This document shows positions 58,401 to 64,000 of a stretch of DNA of 64,000 nt, in pieces. A model generated the notes under the pieces. It had not been told where the DNA came from and made no database searches. It worked only from the letters and a program-made list of their open reading frames with translations. The DNA is from Chondrosia reniformis (Eukaryota; Porifera; Demospongiae; Chondrillida; Chondrillidae), in NCBI GenBank assembly GCA_947172415.1, contig OX359191.1, forward strand, positions 9,188,996-9,252,995. The letters run 5' to 3'. Positions within the stretch are counted from its first letter, which is position 1. Each line of letters starts with the position of its first letter. The position numbers were made by a program, and so were the translations under genes.

Positions 58401-61400
58401 TCTTTGGGAAATGTTGACTTGTTTCACTACCATCTTTGAAAGTGAAGCAGCTTTTGTGTTTGATAATCAATTCTTCTTTTTTGGTTGCTTCAGTTTTTCT
58501 TTACCATATTTGCCAACACTCTACCAGTACCAGCCGGTATATTCTTTCCAGTTTTTATATTAGGTGAGTATGCCATTCAATGTAATATAAATGTGTATAA
58601 GTTACAGCTATAGTCACAAATATCTTATTGAAACTAGTACTATTAATCTAGCTCCCCCTAAGTAATCGCTAACCTCTAACCTCCAGTATTTGTGTTACAT
58701 ACATTAGGAGCTGCTTTGGGTCGTCTTGTTGGAGAAGTTATGGATCTAGCCTTTCCAAATGGCTTCAGTGGGCAGCCTATTGGAGTGGGCGGCTATGCAG
58801 TAGTAGGTAGGCACTTAATAATAGCCCCAGTAGTGAGCAGGCTCTTATTTTAATACAGTTGTAGGCCTATATTAAAGGAAAGCGATGGGTTAGGCTCTTA
58901 TTAAGAGCCCACTGCCTAAACAACTTCTCTTTGCTGGTTGTTGCTAGGTGCAGCTGCAATGTCAGGAGCTGTCACTCATACTATATCCACTTCAGTGATA
59001 GTGTTTGAGTTGACGGGTCAGATAATTCACATAATTCCAGTTATGATGGCAGTTTTGATAGCAAACGCTTTAGCTAATCTACTGCAGCCTTCAATCTACG
59101 ACAGCATAATTTTGATCAAATCCCTTCCATTCCTACCGGATCTCAAACTCAGCAAGTAAGAAACTTCTTCATTTTCCTTTGTACGTATGTTTTTAAGGAC
59201 TGCCTTGTGAGAGATAACAGTCCAGAATGCCTTACTATTAGCTACTTCAGTGTGATTAGATGTCTGAGAGGTAATAAGAACTTGTACGTACTTGTCATTT
59301 GACCGTTTAGCCATTATGTGTAGATGGATCAAAGTATCTAGCTATAATGCTTAAACTCTCACTCCTTGCCTTTCTCTCTTCTTGTAGAAACTATGATTTA
59401 GTGGTGAAGGATTTTATGCAGAAGAGCAACTTGTACTACATCTCACCTCACACAACGTACAAACAGCTTCAGCACATGTTGACCAGCGCACCTCACACCT
59501 CTTACCCCCTTATTGATCATCCAGGTAGGGCCAGTGTCATCTGGTACTGTTGTGTGGTTACTATGGACACATGTACTGTTGCCATAGATACATGTGTACT
59601 GTTGCCATAGATACACGTGTACTGTTGCCATAGATACATGTGTATTGTTACCATAGATACATGTGTACTGTTGCCATAGATACACGTGTACTGTTGCCAT
59701 AGATACATGTGTACTGTTGCCATAGATACATGTGTATTGTTGCCATAGATACATGTGTATTGTTACCATAGATACATGTGTACTGTTGGGCTCCATTCGA
59801 AAGGACTTGTTGCGAGATCAGCTCAAACTACATCTCAAACCAGTGAGAGACCACAAGAGGAGAATCCTTGCTAATTACACTGGGTGGGTCCACACATACC
59901 CATGCAATAGAGGTCCACTTTCATAAGCTCCTCCCACTACCTTATAGGGATGAGGATGATGCAATGGAAGAGATTGATATAGAACCCCTGGAGCTCCTGC
60001 GACCCCATCACCATGGAGACCACTCCCTCAGGACCCAGTTGCCTGTGAGATACAGACAAGGTACTACCAACTTTACAACACTCGCTAGCAGACATTCTTA
60101 AACTTGTACTTTCTGTGAACCGGTGACTTACAGTTAATGGCTGATAGCACCAACTTGTAGTGTCAATTGTCCACTTATTCATTAGCACATGCAGTCTGTA
60201 AGCCATGTTTTAAACATTTAAGTTGTGTTTATTTACGTATCTAATTACTGTGTGTGTAGCTCGCAATTCTATTATCCACACTTTGTTGAATGAAGAGGAC
60301 AATAGCAGTGCAAATGATACTAACATTGATGTACCAGCGGACCTAGTTTCACAAATCAGATACCCTCAGGTAGAGTAACTCATGGTTGCTATAGCAACCA
60401 CTGTAACATTCAATGCATTAAGTTGTTTAATTAATAATTTCTGAACTTCTCAATGCAAAACTAACAAACACTATATATCTTTCATGTATAGTGTTCGCTA
60501 GCGACCGTTTGGTTAAGATGGCCCCTCCCACTGGAATTGGGCTGGGTCTTTGATTATCAGCTTGTACCAATTAATACCAACAGTAACCACTAATTATTAG
60601 TGTATATGAATAGAGAAATCAATTACTTGCTGCATGGTAGTACTTTTGCATTTGTTTCTATATTAGGAGTTGAGTGTTTTGGAGAATGAACTTCTGTCAC
60701 AGACTGTGGGTCTGGATAACCTTCAAATTGATGCTGCTCCCTTTCAGCTGGTGGAGAAGACATCTTTGTACAAGGCTCACTCTCTCTTCTCCCTCCTTGT
60801 ACTCTCACACTCCTTTGTGACTAACAATGGGAAGCTGGTTGGAGTAGTGACAGTCGATGATGTGAGCAACAGTGGCTATGTGTATGCTGTATAATATGTA
60901 GTTTAATAATACCATACACTTATCCACTTGTGGATGTATCTCTTTGAATGACTTGTTTGTCATGTTTTAACTGCAGATTGCTAATGCTATCAAACTTGGG
61001 AGTGCCATAAGGGAGGATCCCAGATATACTGCCCCGCCCACCCACATAGAAATGAGACCACCTCTTAATGAAAGTGAGCCTCTCTCCTCCTCCTCATCTG
61101 GTTAGTGTACCTTCATCCATCCTTCCATCCCTAACTCTGCCCCTCATCCCACCCTTCAATCCCTTGTTCAATCCACCCTTCAATCCCTTGTTCCATCCAC
61201 CCTTCAATCCCTTGTTCAATCCACCCTTCAATCCCTTGTTCAATCCACCCTTCAATCCCTTGTTCAATCCACGCTTCAATCCCTTGTTCAATCCACCCTT
61301 CAATCCCTTGTTCAATCCACCCTTCAATCCCTTGTTCAATCCACCCTTCAATCCCTTGTTCAATCCACGCTTCAATCCCTTGTTCAATCCACCCTTCAAT

Positions 61401-61964
61401 CCCTTGTTCAATCCACGCTTCAATCCCTTGTTCAATCCACCCTTCAATCCCTTGTTCAATCCACGCTTCAATCCCTTGTTCAATCCACCCTTCAATCCCT
61501 TGTTCAATCCACCCTTCAATCCCTTGTTCAATCCACCCTTCAATCCCTTGTTCAATCCACGCTTCAATCCCTTGTTCAATCCACCCTTCAATCCCTTGTT
61601 CAATCCACCCTTCAATCCCTTGTTCAATCCACCCTTCAATCCCTTGTTCAATCCACCCTTCAATCCCTTGTTCAATCCACCCTTCAATCCCTTGTTCAAT
61701 CCACCCTTCAATCCCTTGTTCAATCCACCCTTCAATCCCTTGTTCAATCCACGCTTCAATCCCTTGTTCAATCCACCCTTCAATCCCTTGTTCAATCCAC
61801 ACTTCAATCCCTTGTTCAATCCACCCTTCAATCCCTTGTTCAATCCACACTTCAATCCCTTGTTCAATCCACCCTTCAATCCCCAACTCTACCCCTCCTT
61901 TCTTTATCCTCTGGCTTTTAAAGGTACACTTCAGAGTAGTGACTCTCTCAGAGATTCTGACTAG
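43440..61964 (+). CDS. CLC-family chloride channel (CLC-1/2/K type) with two CBS domains
   Basis: Twenty-two exons close to 847 aa: 43440-43505, 44478-44634, 44702-44830, 44999-45124, 45185-45270, 45383-45511, 46003-46081, 46665-46790, 46860-46944, 47011-47112, 47300-47384, 58061-58225, 58494-58563, 58708-58806, 58948-59155, 59388-59524, 59772-59883, 59948-60060, 60260-60369, 60667-60861, 60977-61100 and 61924-61964. Selectivity segments are GSGIPE (~160), GKEGPFVH with gating Glu204, and [20 protein letters not shown]. After GGVLFSIE the next residue is Val rather than the proton glutamate of CLC exchangers, which points to a channel. CBS domains span ~572-655 and ~745-810 ([13 protein letters not shown]...). 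Closest recalled relative is CLCN2. Intron 11 (10.7 kb) contains five genes on the other strand. Most other long introns are minisatellites. Confidence 0.95.
43560..44462. repeat. 900-bp CACCTCACTAC(CT) satellite filling intron 1 of the chloride channel
   Basis: Mixed units CCTCACCTCACTAC, CCCACCTCA and CCTACCTCA in blocks. Purine/pyrimidine-skewed, it occupies nearly the whole intron up to about 15 bp before exon 2. Confidence 0.92.
44843..44985. repeat. 23-bp minisatellite in chloride-channel intron 3
   Basis: About six copies containing TCTCCTACCTCATGCCACGC. Confidence 0.9.
45506..45892 (+). repeat. 47-bp minisatellite starting at the exon 6 donor of the chloride channel
   Basis: Eight near-perfect 47-bp units with CAGTGCTCTATTCCATCCAT and CACACAGACTAAGACC. 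The unit begins at the exon/intron border: exonic TACAGT plus GTCAGTGCTCTATT is the parent of TACAGTAACCAGTGCTC in later copies, where the donor is lost. Confidence 0.88.
46163..46657. repeat. CTCCCTCC/CTCTCT satellite in chloride-channel intron 7
   Basis: Polypyrimidine array of about 500 bp, with higher-order blocks separated by CATCCTTACTCCC. All three plus-strand frames stay open, but the proteins are only Ser/Pro/Leu repeats. Confidence 0.92.
47962..48938 (-). CDS. Nested cluster member 1: uncharacterised leaderless protein (281 aa)
   Basis: Exons (minus) 48576-48938, 48367-48508 and 47962-48302; introns are phase 0 and 1. The gene lies wholly in intron 11 of the chloride channel, on the opposite strand. 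There is no signal peptide. The N-terminus is basic ([20 protein letters not shown]) and is followed by four 11-residue repeats of the type [11 protein letters not shown], encoded by a 33-bp minisatellite. The conserved region starts in exon 2 and continues with [20 protein letters not shown] in exon 3. It corresponds to the other four members, but the last intron seen in them is missing here (exons 3 and 4 fused). Function unknown; see members 2-5 and the beta-trefoil hypothesis. Confidence 0.7.
48748..48846 (-). repeat. 33-bp coding minisatellite in nested member 1
   Basis: Three to four in-frame copies, each encoding [11 protein letters not shown]. The unit is a multiple of three, so copy number can change without frameshift. 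Confidence 0.88.
48939..50606. other. Spacer between nested members 1 and 2
   Basis: AT-rich, no exons found. It contains the 49-bp minisatellite and, on either side of it, two related segments of about 60 bp (near 49066-49128 and 50015-50078) sharing AAGGGAAA-GCCCTAATTA and TATATTGCATCA. Confidence 0.5.
49338..49835. repeat. 49-bp minisatellite, ten copies
   Basis: Units of 49 bp containing GTTCTGAACAAGGTCCACC and CTGTCTAGTTAGCTTCA. Variation is limited to CCCTCC/CCATCC and TTGCATCC/TTACATTC sites, mixed along the array as expected for unequal exchange. Confidence 0.92.
50607..51881 (-). CDS. Nested cluster member 2: uncharacterised leaderless protein (224 aa)
   Basis: Exons (minus) 51636-51881, 51432-51561, 50972-51081 and 50607-50795; intron phases 0, 1, 0; closes in frame. 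No signal peptide. Exon 1 ends with an amphipathic segment ([13 protein letters not shown]) that shares a W-x-K pattern with members 4 and 5. Exon 2 runs LGQIVWSKK...LSSNLPPSG...GLWQT. Exon 3 is NFAFQLLPP...[15 protein letters not shown]. Exon 4 has [20 protein letters not shown] and ends [11 protein letters not shown]. Members 2 and 3 are closest ([15 protein letters not shown] and SEYLIF are shared). An upstream TATA-like CCTATATATAGG lies near 51949-51960. Family not recognised. Confidence 0.75.
51241..51405. repeat. 18-bp minisatellite in intron 2 of nested member 2
   Basis: Nine copies of AGGTACAATAGCCAGTTT. A single stray piece (ACAATAGCCAGTTT) sits at about 52242 outside the array. Confidence 0.9.
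51949..51960 (-). promoter_or_regulatory. TATA-like box upstream of nested member 2
   Basis: The palindrome CCTATATATAGG lies about 70 bp 5' of the start codon at 51881. Being palindromic, it gives no direction by itself. Confidence 0.4.
51961..53052. other. Spacer between nested members 2 and 3
   Basis: No exon chain or repeat array recognised in about 1.1 kb. Confidence 0.45.
53053..53913 (-). CDS. Nested cluster member 3: uncharacterised leaderless protein (215 aa)
   Basis: Exons (minus) 53764-53913, 53538-53688, 53354-53463 and 53053-53289; phases 0, 1, 0. No signal peptide or TM segment. Exon 1 carries [14 protein letters not shown]. Exon 2 begins [14 protein letters not shown] and ends SEGIWQTG. 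Exon 3 is NFAFQKL...[20 protein letters not shown]. Exon 4 has [19 protein letters not shown] then [11 protein letters not shown] and a basic tail ([13 protein letters not shown]). This is the most regular member and the best query for structure prediction. The order of short beta-like segments (FAFQ, FNLYSL, FALCK, YLIFED, ARLVGS, FQIDPF) resembles the later strands of IL-1/FGF beta-trefoils, by eye only. Confidence 0.75.
53914..54232. other. Spacer between nested members 3 and 4
   Basis: 319 bp, AT-rich, no feature found. Confidence 0.45.
54233..55527 (-). CDS. Nested cluster member 4: uncharacterised leaderless protein (224 aa)
   Basis: Exons (minus) 55345-55527, 54823-54970, 54509-54654 and 54233-54430; phases 0, 1, 0. 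The ATG at 55527 is used because the frame's candidate at 55575 is TTG; an upstream exon joining at an AG near 55568 cannot be excluded. Exon 1 contains [19 protein letters not shown]. Exon 2 starts QIGSIEAHL and ends NWTVG. Exon 3 is NFIFQPIQ...[16 protein letters not shown]. Exon 4 is more divergent ([15 protein letters not shown]...[10 protein letters not shown]). It is shifted toward a His/Lys-rich C-terminus (SKRKHH). Intron 1 carries an inverted-repeat element. Same family as members 1-3 and 5. Confidence 0.68.
55079..55336. mobile_element. MITE-like element: imperfect terminal inverted repeats around three 55-bp repeats
   Basis: The outer arms, TTAAATGGTTCATTG...TAAAGATGCAGTA at the left and TACTGCATCTTTAG...AAACCATTTGAA at the right, are inverted copies of about 40 bp with small gaps. 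Between them a 55-bp unit with CTTCATTAAAGAAGACCTTA occurs three times. No coding capacity. It sits in intron 1 of nested member 4. Confidence 0.6.
55576..56113. other. Spacer between nested members 4 and 5
   Basis: AT-rich, with a short AATAAT run near 55603-55630. No exon seen. Confidence 0.45.
56114..57626 (-). CDS. Nested cluster member 5: uncharacterised protein with long acidic repeat N-terminus (381 aa)
   Basis: Exons (minus) 56976-57626, 56645-56813, 56440-56558 and 56114-56320; phases 0, 1, 0. The first ~145 residues are about nine acidic repeats of 13-15 residues ([12 protein letters not shown] type), encoded by a minisatellite. Exon 1 then ends with [15 protein letters not shown], the shared W-x-K segment. 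Exon 2 starts [11 protein letters not shown] and ends LLWQQG; exon 3 is [10 protein letters not shown]...NFAFCVRK; exon 4 is [20 protein letters not shown]...TIVATSEPF. It is the most divergent and longest member. A TATA-like box lies 32-42 bp 5' of the start codon. Function unknown. Confidence 0.7.
57180..57590 (-). repeat. Coding minisatellite of nested member 5
   Basis: 39-45 bp units in frame, with TCTCTCTCCTCTCCATTATC on the plus strand. The units encode Glu/Gly/Arg-rich repeats. The plus-strand frame across it (Ser/Leu/Pro) is a shadow. Confidence 0.88.
57658..57668 (-). promoter_or_regulatory. TATA-like box upstream of nested member 5
   Basis: CTATATATAAA on the minus strand lies just upstream of the start codon at 57626. 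It suggests a very short 5' UTR, if used. Confidence 0.4.
57669..58060. other. End of chloride-channel intron 11
   Basis: No gene. It ends in the acceptor TTTTGTCCCTTAG before exon 12. Confidence 0.5.
59565..59790 (+). repeat. 23-bp minisatellite carrying the exon 17 splice acceptor
   Basis: About nine copies of a 23-bp unit, CCAT(AG)ATACATGTGTACTGTTG in outline. The last copy supplies both the acceptor AG at 59770-59771 and the first 17 bases of exon 17, which encode DTCVLL. Every full copy therefore carries a copy of the acceptor and exon start. Confidence 0.9.
61150..61885. repeat. 24-bp minisatellite in the last chloride-channel intron
   Basis: About 30 copies built on CCTTCAATCCCTTGTTCAAT plus CCAC or CACG/CACA variants. 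24 bp is a multiple of three, so frames of 261-298 aa stay open on both strands but are not genes. Confidence 0.93.
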
Positions 61965-62075
61965 CTCCTGTTGTGAATGGAGCTGAGGTGCCTTAACAAA
62001 CATTACAAACTAACATTGTCACCTGTCTACATGTTCTTTTACTGTTTTACTTATTGCTTAAATGTGATGAAATAT

Positions 62076-62081
62076 AATAAA
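62076..62081 (+). terminator. Polyadenylation signal AATAAA of the chloride channel
   Basis: AATAAA lies 112 nt after the stop codon at 61962-61964. Confidence 0.5.
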
Positions 62082-62364
62082 TTGTTTTGTAATCTTAAAA
62101 CATCCACTATATGTAATTCTCCACCACTGTAAGCTGTTATTTGCTAGTTACAGAGCAATGAGCAATTAAATGGTTTCCCTAATTCAAACACTGTATTAAA
62201 TGATTATTGCTATAGCAAAACTGTTTTGGTACCAGATTTAGTAATAATCACAATTGCTAGCTGAGAAATTGTTTTGTAATCTTACTCCAGTTGACAGCCA
62301 TTGCAATTAGACAATAGGCTACATAGACCCATAGACCATACAACAGCTTAGCAATAACAAAAAA

Positions 62365-64000
62365 TTCATATGATTCTTTTCTGATTTGTGGGAAATTGTC
62401 AGACCATTTAATAACAAGAAGTTCATACTGCCTAACAAGTAGAAATTACCATGGCAACACCTAATTAACATTTCCAATGCAACAACTGCAATCAATCCAT
62501 GTTATCAATCATCAATTCAAGGCTGCAACTGAATCCAATTTGGCAAGCTCTGGTGAACAAGAAGAGAACCAAACAAGTTCAATCTTAAAAGAAAACGTTA
62601 TAACAAAGTTTCGAGTAGCTTCACTTAGCTGGCTGCCATTTTAATGTAATCACAACCAATCATGTATTCATAGTGCATTTCTCTTCCCATAAATTTAACA
62701 TTGAGTTTACAATGCCCAATAAAATTCAATGCTAAATTTCTGTATCTAGAGGGAAATCTGTTGAATTCTAAATAAATCTTTTATGTATTTCTGACCATTT
62801 GCATTTTGACTATAATTGAAATTAATTAGAAAAGACAACGCTCAATGAATTATTGAGCAATTCTATTCATGGGGTCACTGGACATGTTATGATTTGCTTT
62901 GAGAGCTTGAATTCAATGACGAGAACAACTTGCTGAATAGGTCGGGTCTTGTACTACATATTGTCTATTGTTCCCGAGCTTGAATTCAATGACAAGAACA
63001 ACTTGCTCAATAGGCCGGGTCTTGTACTACATATTGTCTATTGTTCCCGAACATGACATCGAAAACAATAAACAAAATTTTGGTTCCACAATTTTCCGCC
63101 AAGTTCACAATGTTTCCCGCCGGACCATTTCTAATAAATAGTCGAGAAAATTTTCAGTCTTTGGCCTTCGGGCTATCAACTCTGGAGGTCTACTTTGGTG
63201 TGGATCGATGCGCCAACCGTGGTAGGAGCACGACCATGGTACCATGCGACAAAGGGTCATCGGTGTTCGTATAGTGGGGTGGTCTCTCTATCATGGGTTA
63301 GTGCCTGGAGATGTATCTCACTATTAATCCTGCTTGTGTGTTAAATTGGCACTTGCGGATTCTTGCTATACGACCCGTACCTGGAGGAGCGTGGGTCCAG
63401 TGCCACTACGTAGTCGGTCAGGAACCCCTGTTGTAGGCTGCAGCTTCAGGTTGGTTTGGAATTTGCATTTGCATTTGCATTTGTATTCATTTTTTTGGAT
63501 CCATGCATCAATGTAGCATTTTTATTAATATTATGTATTTTCAATTCTTTTCTTGTAGTTCAGTGAACTGATGGGTCCCTACTCTAAAGCGCCTGGCCGA
63601 TCCCAATGAGCTAAAGTCTGTGTGCAGTGTTCCCAAGCTACGTTGTGTGCACATGATGATTCTCATTGGTGGGAGTTTGTGGTCCGCCAGGGTCGGGCTT
63701 GTTCTGCCCGTAGTGTAGCAGGGCAAGACTAGTAACTGGTCATAGGTCGGTCAGGTACGCCGGACCGTTCCCGTGCAACTTCTCTTACGACGCAAGTAGT
63801 GGAAGTGTCAAACAGAGTTGAGAAACCGAGGCCATTTGGGGCACGAAGTACTTCTACCTCCACGTGGTGTGCCCTGGGATCACCTGTAGAGTGATGCAAA
63901 GAGAAGTACATTTCTGTTTCATCCTCAAGATTTCAAGTCAGAAAGAATCGCTAAAGAAATTATTTTGTTTGAACAGTTTACCTTTTTTTTAACTATGTAT
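62365..64000 (-). repeat. Long inverted repeat, arm B (runs off the window)
   Basis: Reverse complement of the segment at 33511-35270. Near-identical core. It differs by a 73-bp tandem duplication at 62903-63048 (GAGCTTGAATTCAATGAC... twice), absent from arm A, and by deletions relative to A around 62500-62620. The homology is still unbroken at position 64000, so the element's outer end is not visible here. Confidence 0.85.

Noticed and set aside
61068..61964. Long open frames (261-298 aa) on both strands
   Set aside because: Produced by a 24-bp repeat without stops; they lie in the last chloride-channel intron and include its short final exon only by overlap.
63180..63430. 5S rRNA or tRNA-derived SINE in the repeat core
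   Set aside because: A loose likeness of GGTTAGTGCCTGGAGATG to a 5S internal promoter, but no matching fold or A/B box pair could be traced.
33511..64000. Polinton or other giant transposon bounded by the inverted repeats
   Set aside because: The interior holds only ordinary host genes; no integrase, polymerase or capsid-type gene is seen.

Overview
The window is nuclear DNA of an early-branching animal. Genes are spliced with GT-AG introns that are mostly under 150 bp. Where introns are long, the extra length is usually a tandem repeat. The gene set is metazoan (a Wnt ligand, Integrator subunit 13, PEX14, an ARHGEF10-type RhoGEF, GPR157-like receptors, a CLC-1/2-type chloride channel), and the density and repeat-filled introns suggest a sponge, probably a demosponge such as Amphimedon. 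That taxonomic call is inference. Exon models were built by hand; every complete model listed here closes in frame across all of its junctions.

Layout. 1-974 (+): 3' end of an ARMC3-like gene. 1500-5014: two head-to-head paralogous membrane proteins with jacalin-like domains, separated by 42 bp. 5269-8863 (-): two tandem GPR157-like receptors. 8990-14161 (+): complete INTS13/Asunder in 16 exons. 14162-22637: about 8.5 kb with no gene found. 22638-24329 (+): a Wnt gene with a TATA box. 24605-31380 (-): an ARHGEF10-like RhoGEF in 17 exons. 31481-32918 (-): PEX14. 33511-35270: one arm of a long inverted repeat. 35829-39339 (-): the magnesium channel MRS2. 39509-43130 (+): 6-phosphogluconate dehydrogenase. 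43440-61964 (+): a CLC chloride channel in 22 exons. Its 10.7-kb intron 11 holds five antisense tandem paralogs of an unrecognised leaderless protein family. 62365-64000: the second inverted-repeat arm, cut by the window end.

Most interesting points. (1) The nested five-gene family (47962-57626, minus strand) shares a 0-1-0 intron-phase pattern and short motifs. Its last three exons resemble, by eye, the second half of an IL-1/FGF-type beta-trefoil; this is a hypothesis only. (2) Several minisatellites straddle splice junctions, so each copy carries a bit of exon plus a real or decayed splice site. The clearest cases are the RhoGEF exon 6 donor and the chloride-channel exon 17 acceptor. (3) A 1.7-kb inverted repeat pair lies about 27 kb apart. 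(4) Three divergent gene pairs share short promoters of 42, 126 and 169 bp.

The genes are mostly unrelated housekeeping or signalling loci. No operon-like functional unit is seen outside the tandem paralog clusters.
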